Part shown: one piece after another, positions 23,772 to 34,740 of the stretch
Position numbering within the stretch: the first letter of the stretch is position 1
Layout: each line of letters begins with the position of its first letter
From: Nemania diffusa
Taxonomy: Eukaryota > Ascomycota > Sordariomycetes > Xylariales > Xylariaceae
Assembly: GCA_038501195.1 (NCBI GenBank)
Contig: JBBPUQ010000005.1
Coordinates: forward strand, 3,348,001 to 3,412,000
Length of the DNA stretch: 64,000 nt
Direction of reading: 5' to 3'
Notes under the pieces: generated by a model
The model's database searches: none
Told to the model about the DNA's origin: nothing
What the model saw: only the letters and a program-made list of their open reading frames with translations
Position numbers and translations under genes: made by a program

Positions 23772-23812
23772 AAAAACCACCCCCTCGTGGGAGGTGGAAA
23801 CGTGTGTTAGAG
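23772..23812 (-). terminator. shared 3' hairpin/T-tract element, copy 1
   Basis: In the minus sense the sequence is TTTCCACCTCCC, then ACGA, then GGGGGTGGTTTTTAGTGG: a GC stem of about eight pairs followed by five T. It lies about 230 bases after the stop of the 698-residue gene. Similar elements follow four other genes. The term terminator describes the shape only; fungal polymerase II does not need such a hairpin. Confidence 0.6.
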
Positions 23813-23814
23813 AG

Positions 23815-23925
23815 TGCCATTCCGAGACATTACTTGGCATTCTGTCTATATGTAGACTGGCTTGGTCCCCTGCTCTTCTAGAGAGTAAGAGGCCCTTTGA
23901 AGCCATAGCCATTTACGCTACTATA
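23815..23925 (-). repeat. about 105-bp dispersed repeat, copy 1
   Basis: This is nearly the same as 63495-63602, in the same orientation. Both contain GAGACATT.CTTGGCATT, GGTCCCCT and CCCTTTGAAGCCATAGCCAT. It lies between the stop of the 698-residue gene and hairpin copy 1. Confidence 0.8.
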
Positions 23926-24029
23926 CGCCTCAGCATTCCTCGTCTTGTTTGACCGATAGCTGGTACTACTCGTCTTGTTTGACGGATGGCTGGCTACATG
24001 GCCCTAGCCTGAGTGGTCGTATTTATCTT

Positions 24030-26126
24030 TTACGGTTCATACGTGTCCACGGGGAACTGAAATTCGCTGGGTTCCGACTCGGAATCTTCCTGACCTGGCT
24101 TGTCGGAGGGCTCGGCGGACTGGATTGGTTCCTGGCCGCTAGCAGCAGCCACCGTCTCTTCTGTACGTGTAGCTGCCGTCTCTTCTATGCGCGTAGCCAC
24201 CGCCCCTTCTGTGCGTGTAGCCTCGCTATCTATTACAGAATCGGAGGCTGGGAGTGGGGGGTGTTGGGGAATTTGCTGACTAGCGGTAGCCGGCGCCGCT
24301 CCAGTGTTCCTGGTCTGGTCGTTTAGTAGACCTAGACCGGGAACTTGGAAGGGCGGGATAGGTTGAAGGCCACCTATAGCCGTACTATCCGGTTCACCAT
24401 CCAACAGACCCTCTATATCATAAGGATCTTGGAATGAGTAATTTGTATTACTCTCTCTATCCGTACCCTCTGTTGATGGTGGGCAGAAGAGACGGGGGGC
24501 CACAAAACTCTCTTGGCTACTAGTAGCCTCTCGGTAACTAGTAGTCGGCATCGGTTGTATGCCACTCCCTCGTTCGCCCCGTGTGCTATTAGCGAACCTA
24601 TGCTGTAGTGTTTGAGAGAAACCACCGCCTCCAAGGCTCTGTTGGTGGGGAGGTCGGCTATATGTACTCGAGGATAACCGGCTTTGTTGTTCCTCGGCGC
24701 GGCTAACTTGGCGAGATAACGGTCGACGCCCAGTGCCTTGCATAGTATGCATCTGGGGCGCGACGTAGGTACTAGATATGCCATAGTCGTCCTCGACGTC
24801 CTCGACGTCCTCGTAGATGCCTGTATACCTTTGGGGTTGTTTTCCCATGCTAGTAGATGGCATCTGTTGTCTTTTTTCAACACGAGGTCTCTTGCTAGTG
24901 GTAGGGGGCTGAGGTGCGTCCCTATCGTCGTCGTCTTCGTCATCGTCATCGTCGCTGACTTCTTTTCGAGATCGCTTGCTATTACGGGTAGGGGCCAGCT
25001 TCCTAACTAGGGTGATAACCCGGCTACTTCCCTTAGTCGACGGCCTTTGCGAAATATCAGGCTTAGGTTTGTCGGCCTCATCCCAGAGCACTCGTGCGTG
25101 CCTAGGAACGTCTTGGAAGACGGTCTGAGCCTTATCCCGGGCGAGCCCGAAAGCAGCCGCGTTAGCCTCGAGTCCTATGAACGCCTCTTTGCGTAGCTTC
25201 CGGTACGCGGCCTTGTCGGCAGGCTCGTCTTTGGAGTGACGGGCGCCACCCGCACGTGCGTGAGTGAAGAGCAGCACCTGCAGCGCCGAAGGCAGGAAGA
25301 CTATTGTTCCATCCTCGGCGACCATGTCCAGGGCTGTCGCCAGCGACGTCAGGTGTCTTGTGCGAACAGTCAGGAGATCATATCGCCCTGGACGATAGTT
25401 GACGTTGCGACGCCTACCCCCCGGCTGGAGCTGTCTGGTCGAAGCTATGGAGTGGAATATCTGGTACGTTCTCGAGGGCCACTGACCCCTTTCCTGTAGC
25501 TTTTGTGCTATATCTCCGAGAAGCTCGGGCTTCGGGACGTCTGGCTTCTCCCCTTGGCATTCTAAGAATGCCTCGAAGAACGGATCGCCGTACGCCTCCA
25601 GATCCCAGGGCCGGCTATCGCGACTATTACAGATGCACACGAATCTGATGGCGTAGACCATGAGATAGAACTTGTTTGACCATGCCGCATGAACAACTAT
25701 GTTTGTCAGAGCCGAGTTGAACAGTCTGCCCCAGGCCATGTTGGTTAGTCCCTCCTGCGGATCTGGGGTGTCGTCGGGAGCGAACACTAGTCCCGTGCCC
25801 GGGCAGATGATCTCCGTCGGGAACCTATGCCACTTTCGCAAGCACATCTTGTAGAGCTTCTGCGCGGTCTCGATGCCCGGATCTTCGCCTAGCATGGCGG
25901 ACGCTTGGGCAGAGATCTGCTGGATTGTTTCCACGTCGTCTACCGACCAGAGGAGGTTCTCGGTGATCTGTTGACCAACTAAGGGACTAACACTCTCGCA
26001 GATGACTTGAACCTGGTCATCTGTCAGAGTAGGGATGTTCTCTATGCTCTCGGCCACTCTATCGAGATAGCCATCGAGATCTATGATGTGCTCTCCAACT
26101 ATTCCTTTGGAGGAGTCTTTCGGCAT
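24030..26126 (-). CDS. unknown nuclear-type protein, 698 residues, founder of a two-member family
   Basis: One uninterrupted frame begins with ATG after a clean leader. Residues about 95-190 form a conserved domain shared with the 533-residue protein at 54693-56294: WHRFPTEIIC, then VVHAAW, then CICNSRDSRPWDLE and DPFFEAF. A second shared stretch is near 270-320. After this come basic clusters (NSKRSRKE, SKRPRVEKR), an Asp-rich run (DDDDDEDDDDRD) and a long Ser/Thr/Gln-rich disordered tail with ATRTEE repeats. The 533-residue paralogue has the same order of domain, basic patch and acidic patch. The function is unknown; nuclear localisation is inferred. A broken copy of its domain lies at 20275-20555. 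Confidence 0.75.
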   Translation of the reverse strand: MPKDSSKGIVGEHIIDLDGYLDRVAESIENIPTLTDDQVQVICESVSPLVGQQITENLLWSVDDVETIQQISAQASAMLGEDPGIETAQKLYKMCLRKWHRFPTEIICPGTGLVFAPDDTPDPQEGLTNMAWGRLFNSALTNIVVHAAWSNKFYLMVYAIRFVCICNSRDSRPWDLEAYGDPFFEAFLECQGEKPDVPKPELLGDIAQKLQERGQWPSRTYQIFHSIASTRQLQPGGRRRNVNYRPGRYDLLTVRTRHLTSLATALDMVAEDGTIVFLPSALQVLLFTHARAGGARHSKDEPADKAAYRKLRKEAFIGLEANAAAFGLARDKAQTVFQDVPRHARVLWDEADKPKPDISQRPSTKGSSRVITLVRKLAPTRNSKRSRKEVSDDDDDEDDDDRDAPQPPTTSKRPRVEKRQQMPSTSMGKQPQRYTGIYEDVEDVEDDYGISSTYVAPQMHTMQGTGRRPLSRQVSRAEEQQSRLSSSTYSRPPHQQSLGGGGFSQTLQHRFANSTRGERGSGIQPMPTTSYREATSSQESFVAPRLFCPPSTEGTDRESNTNYSFQDPYDIEGLLDGEPDSTAIGGLQPIPPFQVPGLGLLNDQTRNTGAAPATASQQIPQHPPLPASDSVIDSEATRTEGAVATRIEETAATRTEETVAAASGQEPIQSAEPSDKPGQEDSESEPSEFQFPVDTYEP

Positions 26127-27590
26127 CTTGCTATTTTCTTCTTCTTCTTCTTCTTCTTAAGTTCTTAACTTCTTCTTAACTTCTTCTTAGCTTCTTTTTC
26201 TTTTGCAGTTGTTAAATGCTGTAAAGAAAAGCTGTTAAAACGAAGTATGAAGAATATGAAGAAAAAAAGAAGAAGAGGAGAAACTATGCGGTAAAATGGA
26301 CAACTCGTGGGTATATAGGTAACTACCTAGGTAGTTAGGCGCCTCCTGTGTGCCTACCTGCCTTCCTTCCCTCCTGCTTGCGTGCCTTCGTTGTACCTTA
26401 GTACCTCTATACATACATAATGCACTGTAGTTGACACCTGCGTTAGCCTGACGGCTTAACACATGACAGCTAAGCAATAATGGCTGTCATTATACACTAG
26501 GTGCTTTATCTCTTGCCTTACATTTAATATTAGAGTGGACTCAGCCTATTGTGTCTATTGCATCTATTGTCATAATCTTCTATATTTAACTACTTTGTGT
26601 ATTAGACGGCCTATACGCGTTATCAACGTCCCCTTCTCACACCTAAGAGTAATAGTCAACTTGTTACACATTGAATAGCATGTTTGCTGCAACAAAACAG
26701 GCCGTGTATATCACAACACCACCCGCTAGAGGCTTGATCGACTTGATCATAATGATATAAGGATCTAAGCATTTCACGAAAACTTCTAGTAAATCAATCG
26801 AATTGGATGAAAAGAAATCAACTAACAGACGAGTCTCTAGAGCCTTAGAAGCGTTGCGCGCCAGCTAGGTATATACAGACAGGAATCAACGAAATGGAAG
26901 CTTATTAATAGACTTCCCGCGCAACTTGATCACACGCACTATAGCAATGATAAGAAAACCAAGTCGTATGTGAAAACATCACCGACTTGCACGATATTAA
27001 GCGAAATGTCGCGGGAAAATAAAAAGATGGATGAACCTCAGCGGTGACTCGTACGCCCAAGGGCTGATACTAAGACACAACGCGATCGGTTATAATTGAC
27101 TTATAAAGGCGCCCGGGATGTTCCATCAACGGCAAACCTATCGCGACACCGGATATTGCATCGCATTTGCTATGTTCACAAATCATAAGCGGCCAATGAC
27201 TTAGGCTTCGGGGAAGAGGCCAGCCTTTAGGAGCTATATAGAGTAATCAATGGCTTGTTAGCTAAGAGGGACTATAACATGCGCTTCACTTACTAGTCTA
27301 CCTAGGCAATATACACAAGTATTATAAACACACGAGTCACAATTACGATAAAGAGATATATACTAGAGCAACTAATATTAGATTAGCTTGACTATTACTA
27401 TCTTGAGTCAATCGGTTGTTATAGGACTCATTTATTCACGCAATAGGTATTGCACAGGTAAATTGGCTCAACGCACGTATCGGCATGAGCCACACTCAAG
27501 ACCTGGAGGCTTGTATATCAGGCTACTCACGGCGTGACTAGGACTCGAGTAGTTCCTAACCCTATGCCTCAAAATTGTTCATTTTGGAGA
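26127..27590. other. intergenic with TTC microsatellite, no gene
   Basis: The stretch 26138-26210 is a (TTC)n and TTCTTAACTTC repeat just upstream of the 698-residue gene start. The remainder is AT-rich. The string AGGTATTGCACAG near 27447 recurs near 23701, so parts of the flanks are repeated between the two neighbouring genes. Confidence 0.5.
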
Positions 27591-27730
27591 GGCCAAGGGG
27601 TGCTTTCACGACCTAGCCGATTTAGTTACCGTCTAGTCCTTTAAGCAAGGAAGAGCGATAAACCCTTCCAACTACCACTATATATATATAAAAAACCACC
27701 CCCTTTGTTGGGGGGTGGAAAAGTGTGGTA
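27591..27730 (-). terminator. shared 3' hairpin/T-tract element, copy 2
   Basis: In the minus sense TTTTCCACCCCCCAAC is followed by AAAGGGGGTGGTTTTTTATAT, a strong GC hairpin with six T. It lies about 200 bases after the stop of the F-box gene. The following segment, including GGAAG.G.TTTATCGCTC and GAAAGCACCCC, is shared with copy 6 near 63683-63801. The repeat is therefore about 130 bp, longer than the hairpin alone. Confidence 0.65.
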
Positions 27731-27920
27731 ACGAGGGAAAAGCCCTCGCGCAAAGTACGAAGCACGACACGCCTTTTTATAGGCCTAGCCGGAGGCTCGT
27801 GCTCGTGCTCGTGGCATAACCTGTTGGGGCGGTGAATTAAACACTTCATCTGCCAAATTTGTTAGCATGGACGATAAAGATAGTTAAACCTTCACACCAG
27901 GTGTGTACGGCTCTAGCTCA

Positions 27921-29185
27921 CTACTCTTGCTGTGACCATAGCTGACGTTTTCGTTCTAGGTCCGCGCTGCTCGGGGTTCTCGGCAGCCGAGAACTATCAG
28001 CGACGGCCAAGAACCACGAGTTGACGTGTATAAAAGGTCTACTAAGACCGCAGAGATCGCCAAACTCCTCCAAGGACGGCAGCAAAGTAAATGGGCATGC
28101 CATCCCATAGAAAGGTACTTGTATACCCGGGTTTCGCTCGTAGAACGGGCTAGTCGGCGGCAGCGGCTGCTTGTTCGTCGCGTGTCCGATGTAATGGAAC
28201 ACGCGTCTCCCCATGGTGGGATCAAACTCGTGATCGTTCCCATTACAACTCTCCGAGTACCGGTCATTGACGGCGAGGATGAGCCGCCAGATACGCAAGA
28301 AGCCTTGGCCAGCCCAAGTCTCCATGCCAGCGCCCAGATAGGCCCCGGCTAGCATGTTCTGATGGTGCCCGTCGACCACCTGGCTACAGCGCGGGCACTG
28401 TCCGAGTAAGACGCGACACACGTCCGGCGAGGGGGAGGCGATATGGGGTTGCACTGCGCGACACTTAGTTTCCGTTGACGACGTACGAGGATGTAGGACA
28501 GCGAGACGTGCGCCGAGATGCGGATGGGCGAGGACTTACTGGCAGCCGTGACGTTCTCGTGGAAGTCGGGCGAGGAGACCATGATCTGCAACCGTGCGGC
28601 GTCCCAAGCCGGCACCTGTTTCCAGAACCTGCGACAGAGGTCCGGAAACGGTGGGGGGATGTGCATGGCCGGTATCGTGTGGTTGTTCCACCGGAACAGG
28701 TTTCCGGCGATCTCACAGAGGTAGAGCACGCGATGCAGGCGTGTCCTCTCTGTCCACGACAGGGACTGGCTTCCTAGGTGCCAGATGTTGAGGTCATCGC
28801 AGCGAATGGTGCTCATGGCCTTGTACATGGTCTTGTTGAGACGCCGTACCGCGATGGCTAGTCGCATGCTATATACGCTCAGGGGCCACTCCTCGGGGCG
28901 GGTATAATTGTCTATAAACCCCTCGACGGCTGTCCTGTCGGCGACGGTGATGTGGCTAGACACCTCTGCCATGATGGCGAGCTTATAATTATCCTGGCCT
29001 ACGAGGTTTATTATAATCGCCATGGCGACTGAAGACTCATTGCTCCGCAACGTCTCCTTGTAGACGCGCGAGCTTACCACTAGGTTTCTAAGTGACTTGA
29101 AGTTGGTGATGTGCCCCATGATGGACACCCTCAACTCGACGGGCATCCTCTCCAGAGGTGCCGGAGCGGCGGCTTCGCGAGGCAT
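27921..29185 (-). CDS. F-box protein with one intron, 392 residues
   Basis: Exon 1 runs from 29185 to 28540 and exon 2 from 28453 to 27921. The 86-bp intron has a GTAAGT donor and a CGCGCAG acceptor, and joins the two frames exactly (GCTGCCA to TGCAACC). The N-terminal LERMPVELRVSIMGHI..FKSLRNLVVSSRVYKE fits an F-box, the part that docks on Skp1 of SCF ubiquitin ligases in fungal proteins of this type. The remainder (helical, Trp- and Arg-rich, ending SWFLAVAD) is the usual unclassified C-terminal region of ascomycete F-box proteins. It is the only gene in the accessory block where an intron is clear. Substrate unknown. Confidence 0.75.
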
Positions 29186-30108
29186 TGATTCAATTGTTGT
29201 GTCTCACTTTTTATCTTGACTAAAAAACTTCGATTTATCATGCGATTTCTCTTGCAGAATAGCTTGTTGTTTGTGCACATGCGCATAAGATGTCGAAGAT
29301 GTGTGTGAGAGACTAGGTAAGTAAGACCAGAGGCACTGTAGTAAAACACTCAGGGTATTTCTTCTCACCCACTACCCCTAATCTCTTCTAACCATTATGA
29401 CAGCAGGCGCTTTTTCGAAACACTAGATTTATGGGTCATCTACATAGCTCTTGCTTGACATAACCAGATGTTCTATAAAATCGAGCCTACCTAGGTATAT
29501 AGGTATCCAAGGCACCAAGTTTACCTAACTCCTTACTGAGCACCACTATAATTACCTGCCTATATACCTACCTAGGTCCTTGTTAGTTAGGTAGCAGTTA
29601 GGTGCCTATATGCTAACCTTGGTAGCCGTTCGGGGGTAAGTTAAGTAGTATAACATCGAAAGATTGAGAGACGGTATAAGCGACATCCAAACAAACTAGC
29701 AATTATTGTTCAATTACTCACCTATTTTATATATAGTGATAGTATGAAATAAAAACAGGAAGAAAAGCCGAGGAAAAGGTGCCGTGGTTGTGAGTATTTG
29801 GATGAGGGGCGGTAAAACCTTAGGTTAGGTAGGCAGCTATAGTGAGTTGAAGGTCAAGGTAAAGCACTTGAGCTACTTGCCTCAGGCATTCAATTCAGTT
29901 CGTAGTCGCCACTAACTTGCCTAAACTACATATGTACCTAGGTAGCTTTCCCTGAGTTTCTAGGTACCTAGCCTTCCCTGCATTCCTGTTTAACTCTTCT
30001 CCTCTCAACACCTTATGTTTCGAGCAAAACAACAACACGATAATTTACCAATTATCACTCGAAGCTTACAGCGCACTCATCCTACTTCATCAAGTTTCAG
30101 ACCTATCG
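29186..30108. promoter_or_regulatory. divergent promoter with TACCTAGGTA palindromes
   Basis: This lies between the F-box gene (minus) and the 341-residue gene (plus). CCTAGGTA, TACCTAGGT and related palindromes occur repeatedly at about 29489-29640 and 29935-29975. The same motif marks other promoters of this block. A CT-rich stretch follows at 29965-30010, near the plus-strand start. Confidence 0.45.
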
Positions 30109-31134
30109 ATGAATATGGCGGATAACAATAATGTCAAGAAGCCCGTCTTGCTCTCCCTAACCGCCCAAGGCTTAGCAGAGGTCTTAGCCTCTATCCTTCT
30201 AGTATCCGACGTTGGCGATTTACCCAAAATCCTAGTCATGAAGTCGCAAGGCAAATACCTGCTACACTTAGACGCCCAAGTACCGGACAATATCCGAAGT
30301 ATCGTGTGCGACGATGATATTACGCGACCCGGGTCTTCAAAGAGGACTCGTTCGCCTAGCCCTAGCGATGACGCGGCGTCGAAGAGGCCGGCGCACGACG
30401 CGGGTCAGCAGAGCGGTATAGCCGACCTGGTCAAGGCTGAGGCGCACGACGCGGGCCAGCAGAGCGGTATAGCCGACCTGGTCAAGGCTGAGGCGCACGA
30501 CGCGGGCCAGCAGAGCGGCATGGCCGACCTGGTCAAGGCTGAGGCGCAGTTCTCGCACTCGACCGTCAGCGAGCAGCCCCTCCAGTCAGCAGACTCGGGG
30601 TTAACAAGATTGCCGCGGATAGTGGGTTCTCCCGCTACCGATGCCGCTGTCTCCGAGGCTATCGCTAGGCTCGCAAAACTCGAGGTGGGCACCGAAGAGT
30701 TTTTGGATGCCGACGGGGATTTGCTGAATAAAAGACGCGATCAGCGCTGGGAGAACGACAAAGCAATCCTCAGACAGATTGAAGGTCTGTCGTGGATGGA
30801 GAAGCGTAAGGAGTTCTCGCGCCTGAAGTTCGAGCAAGCGGAGGAGTTCAAGGAGGTGGACGTGCTGCGCCGACTGGCAGAGACATTCGTAGCCAACGGA
30901 TACTCGTGGGGTAATTCGCGCGGCTACGAGACGGTGCAAGAGGCCGACAAACGAGTCAAGGGCGACGTCGATCCTACCCAGGACGAGTATCTACCAAAAC
31001 TATATCCCGACCCACTCTGGGATCAAGGTAACAGACAGTTCGAATGGGACATGAGAGAGGAGGCCCGCAAGGCCAAGGATCCCGCATACAAGATGCGTCC
31101 TTACCCCCCTTTCAACCAGTGCAACCCGATGTAG
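30109..31134 (+). CDS. unknown protein with a triple 17-residue repeat, 341 residues
   Basis: One open frame with ATG (a second Met two codons later is as plausible). Residues 1-65 look ordered. Then come a Ser/basic stretch, SSKRTRSPSPSDDAASKRP, which could be a nuclear signal, and three tandem copies of AHDAGQQSGIADLVKAE at about residues 99-149. The 51-bp DNA units differ by only a few bases, so the expansion is young. The C-terminal half, from WENDKAILRQIEGLSW to YPPFNQCNPM, is charged and helical, with conserved-looking Trp, Tyr and Pro. The family is not recognised. A palindrome array lies about 360 bases downstream. Confidence 0.65.
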   Translation: MNMADNNNVKKPVLLSLTAQGLAEVLASILLVSDVGDLPKILVMKSQGKYLLHLDAQVPDNIRSIVCDDDITRPGSSKRTRSPSPSDDAASKRPAHDAGQQSGIADLVKAEAHDAGQQSGIADLVKAEAHDAGQQSGMADLVKAEAQFSHSTVSEQPLQSADSGLTRLPRIVGSPATDAAVSEAIARLAKLEVGTEEFLDADGDLLNKRRDQRWENDKAILRQIEGLSWMEKRKEFSRLKFEQAEEFKEVDVLRRLAETFVANGYSWGNSRGYETVQEADKRVKGDVDPTQDEYLPKLYPDPLWDQGNRQFEWDMREEARKAKDPAYKMRPYPPFNQCNPM

Positions 31135-31490
31135 ATATATTCTACAGCCTCATAAATGCTATCGCATTTACCACGGCCGTTCCAATACGCGACTGTTAAA
31201 GCGATGTGGGTAGATTCATGCCATGACTGCATCGTCTCGAGCGGACGTAAAGGTAAACAAGCCTTTGTTTAATTAAAAATAGCATAGCCTGTAAAATATG
31301 GTGCAATTATAGCATGCGATGTATGTCTAAATAGAACTTCTCTCTTTGCGCAATGACAATAAGTCAATCTAGCAACACCAACAGTCCAACAGTTTAAACT
31401 GTGACAGTGTATTACTTGAGTATATATTGCACATAAGTAATTGTAGGTTATAGTAGAAATAGTTGGTATAATATCTAATAGCCTATATTA

Positions 31491-31853
31491 ATTGTAGGCT
31501 ACAATGATTAATTGTAGGCTACAATGATTAATTGTAGGCTACACTGATTGATTGTAGGCTACAATTACTTGTTATAAGTTATTGCAACTTGACATTTAAA
31601 CTTAAGTTTGATTGTAGGCTACAATTAATCGTTGTAGGCTACAATGAGTGATTGTAGGCTACAATCAAATGTTATAAGTTATTACAACTTGACATTTAAA
31701 GCCAAGCTTGATTGTAGGCTACAATCACTCATTGTAGCCTACAATCACTTATTGTAGCCTACAATCAAACTTAACCTTAAGGTTAAATTGCAATTGCTTA
31801 TTGTAAGCTGTAAGTTTGATTGTAGGCTACAATGATTGATTGTAGCCTACAAT
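31491..31853. repeat. palindrome array A (15-bp ATTGTAGGCTACAAT class)
   Basis: There are about twelve copies of ATTGTAG(G/C)CTACAAT or close variants. Within clusters the copies start exactly 20 bp apart (31491, 31511, 31531, 31551; 31611, 31631, 31651; 31711, 31731, 31751), and the first three clusters are joined by 60-bp steps. Linkers such as TTATAAGTTATTGCAACTTG and AACTTGACATTTAAA occur twice. It lies between two convergent genes. Confidence 0.95.
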
Positions 31854-31859
31854 GTACAA

Positions 31860-31940
31860 TACCGGCTATTATATCGTACGTGCGAGGTATGTAACAAAAG
31901 CGCACTTCAGCTTCCAGGTCTCGAGTAAGGCTCATGCTTC
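31860..31940 (+). repeat. shared array-adjacent block, copy at array A
   Basis: This contains CCGGCTATTATATCGTACG, then TGTAACAAAAGCGCACTTC and GGTCTCGAGTAAGGCTCA. The same ordered strings occur at 51260-51370, at 63110-63225 (inverted), and in shorter form at 43325-43385. It directly abuts the end of array A. Confidence 0.75.
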
Positions 31941-32378
31941 TTCAATATATACATTTAACTAATTCAAGCAAGCCTGTTGAGTGAATAAACAATTAAATAT
32001 TGCAGCTATATCTACTTTATTAATAGTTAGGTCTTAGACCGTGAAGCACATATACATATAGTGAAACGAAGCATGTAACACACACACACTACGCACTTTA
32101 AAGGACTAACCACTGTCACTTCTAGAGATCTGAGGCTAAAGAAAACAGTAAATAGGTAATGCAAACGTATATTGAGAAGTAGCAGACCCCCGAAAAGGCC
32201 GCTAAGAGGCGTGACTCTCTGTAAGAAGTGCTAGCTTCAGCTAACTATCTTAAATAAAGAAAAACTAGGACTCGATAACCTAATCAATCTAATCCCCATA
32301 CGGTCAGGTCACCCACACCGTCTCAATAGCTTGTCCAATTGCTTCTTGATTGTTTTAGAAGTCTTGGCCGTGTGACAT

Positions 32379-34529
32379 TTATAGTAAAAGATGTTTGTCT
32401 TTGTCAAACTTACTCCGTATCCGCCATTCAACGTAAACCTTTGTAGGGACTATTAAGAGATTATTAACGATAGGCTTATCGTCAGCAATAGCCATGTCGA
32501 AATATATCGCAAATACTAAGGGAGCTTTTCCTTCTTTAGAAATCGTCATACTGCGGGATAAAGGCAAAGTGTTTAACAGGTCTGGGCTGAGACGGTAAAC
32601 ATGGTTAGAGCATGTTCCAAAGGCCCTGTAGCTGCTATACATGGTCCGTAATACCACGAGCTGTTCTGGAAACGCGTCTAGAAGCTGGTGAATAATGGCT
32701 TCGTAGCAGGTGTTTACGTGCCCCTCGGGGTCTGGCATGTTTTTTGCTATAAATGGAGCCCCCCCTACGTGACATTTTTGGAGCATTCGCTTCTGGTCAC
32801 TGAGAATGCTTTCGGCAAAGGCCGGGGTCGCGCATATATGATCCGTGAGACTAAACCAGGGTTTCTTGTAATGATCTTGATGCCTGTAGGTTTTATCGAT
32901 GAGGTCGAAGATCAACATGAATAGCCATGGCGCGCCTTTATCCAACCACGAATGCAAATGGCTTGGAAAGGCAGCATTGATGCGTTTGGATATGATCTGG
33001 TCTGTACTTTCGTTTTCTTCTTCGTTTTCTTCGGGATCGAGATTGATCAAAATTCCAACGCCGCCTGGCCGAGGACGAAGCAAAGCCATCAAACGACACA
33101 GGGCACTCGTAGTGTCTATTGTGACTACACTGCCATCAGGCGGGTAATCTAGTCCTGCCTCTAGCCAGCAGAAGCCCACGTCGAGCCTATCATTCCGAAC
33201 CATGAGGTAAAAGGTCTTTATGACGCGGCGATCTCGGAGAGTATAGTAGACGGTGGTACGATCCGGGTTAGGCGTCTCATTTAAAAGCGCTAGGTTCACG
33301 AGCCTTAGGAGGCAGACGGAAGCCCGCTCTATCGTAGGCCAGTTCAGATGATGTTCCAAATAGGGCAGCGGAACCTTTTCCAATATCCCAATGATCAAGA
33401 ATAGGCTGACGAATGGGTCGACCAACAGCTCTCGCCTAGGTTCCGACTTCTCTCCTGGTAGTCGAAACTGGCACAAGAACGGGGTAGATTCCCTGGTCGC
33501 ATGCCTCATGAGGACATGGTGGCAGTACTCCATCTCGCCGAGACACATGGCGCTCCGGACCGTAGGGAGGAACCAATGATCCTCGCTGAAGACTGGCCTC
33601 TCTTGCGGATCGATGCATATAATTGCAGCAAGTCCGGGGATCTCGCAATCTAAGGTGGCGATCCCTGTCGTCACGAAGAAGAGCACACACCGGGTGAATT
33701 GTTGCGCTTGATACGCCGACTGCTGTTGATCAACGCAGGTAAGCGGACAAATAACCCACGATTCTAAGATATGCTTCGGCAACAAGCTCGGAAAGGTCGT
33801 GCAATTGTCCAGGGAGCAAGCAATAACTACGGAAGGGCGTGTCGCAGTCTTTGATATAGTATCGAGTTCTGATACGAGTGCGTCGACTATTATTTTGTCG
33901 CGGCGGTCACTATATCCGGGGCCTTTAGAGTCGCCGGGGTCTTGGAGCTCTACTCTACGCAGCACTGGTTGAACGCCGCGTGGGACATCCGAGGTCGACT
34001 CGCCATGCCATACTATAGGGCTCGGCTGGAGAAGGCACATTCGTACCCAGGTTGAGGTGCTATTGGCACGCGAGGCCCATTCTGGGAGAGCGGCGTGGAC
34101 CGAGCGATCCCATGCGCACAAGTCGGGGAATAAGGTATCGACGATTACGACGTATCTTTTACGCGTCTTTAGCCCCAGCTTCGACTCGCTGTATAGGAAT
34201 CCCGCCGCCGCCTTGACATCGATCTGAACCATGTCTTGGGGCTGACCCTGAGACGCCTCGGCAGACTGTTGAGATCTTTCTCGCTGCGCATTTTTATATT
34301 TTTGCCACGTTAGAATTGCCTCTTTTAAGACTTTGGCTTTCTGCGTCGTTGCTGTGAGAACGACGAAATCGCTAGGTATCTCTCGGTTTTTCGACCATTC
34401 TACCCAAAACGACAAAATAAGAGGGATTTTGGATGCCTCGCATCCTGGAAAGGATCTTGACAAACATCCTGCCCTCTGGTCTTTCATCATTTCACCTAAG
34501 ATAGGTGGAAATTGGATTGGATTCTCCAT
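32379..34529 (-). CDS. catalytically dead DExH-helicase-like protein, 716 residues
   Basis: A single frame from ATG. The order of segments follows a superfamily-2 DExH helicase: PGCEASKIPLIL (28-39) at the Walker A place, FVVLTATTQKAKVL (55-68) as motif Ia, YVVIVDTLFPDL (126-137) at the DExH place, RMCLLQPSP (163-171) as motif III, PSVVIACSLDNC as motif IV, and CVLFFVTTGIATLDCEIPGL (281-300) as motif V. A helical ERASVCLLRLVNLALL segment near 400 resembles the winged-helix part. The Walker Lys and the DExH Glu are missing, so ATP hydrolysis is not expected. Fold assignment is by eye. A decayed 5' copy lies at 18815-18985. Confidence 0.55.
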   Translation of the reverse strand: MENPIQFPPILGEMMKDQRAGCLSRSFPGCEASKIPLILSFWVEWSKNREIPSDFVVLTATTQKAKVLKEAILTWQKYKNAQRERSQQSAEASQGQPQDMVQIDVKAAAGFLYSESKLGLKTRKRYVVIVDTLFPDLCAWDRSVHAALPEWASRANSTSTWVRMCLLQPSPIVWHGESTSDVPRGVQPVLRRVELQDPGDSKGPGYSDRRDKIIVDALVSELDTISKTATRPSVVIACSLDNCTTFPSLLPKHILESWVICPLTCVDQQQSAYQAQQFTRCVLFFVTTGIATLDCEIPGLAAIICIDPQERPVFSEDHWFLPTVRSAMCLGEMEYCHHVLMRHATRESTPFLCQFRLPGEKSEPRRELLVDPFVSLFLIIGILEKVPLPYLEHHLNWPTIERASVCLLRLVNLALLNETPNPDRTTVYYTLRDRRVIKTFYLMVRNDRLDVGFCWLEAGLDYPPDGSVVTIDTTSALCRLMALLRPRPGGVGILINLDPEENEEENESTDQIISKRINAAFPSHLHSWLDKGAPWLFMLIFDLIDKTYRHQDHYKKPWFSLTDHICATPAFAESILSDQKRMLQKCHVGGAPFIAKNMPDPEGHVNTCYEAIIHQLLDAFPEQLVVLRTMYSSYRAFGTCSNHVYRLSPDLLNTLPLSRSMTISKEGKAPLVFAIYFDMAIADDKPIVNNLLIVPTKVYVEWRIRSKFDKDKHLLL

Positions 34530-34740
34530 CTAAATAGCCTGTTAGCTGCTTTTTCAATGCAAATCTGGTGTGTATATATATGCGCGTGTGTGTTTGTGTG
34601 AAGCATATGTATATACCTTTTTTTCTAATGCGAAAGTGTTGTTCGTGGGCTAAGTTCAGTTTGTTCAATGGATTTTGCAGCTTTGTTTCTTCCAAGTATT
34701 AATGAGAAGTTGTTGTGTATAGATAGACCTACATATGTGA

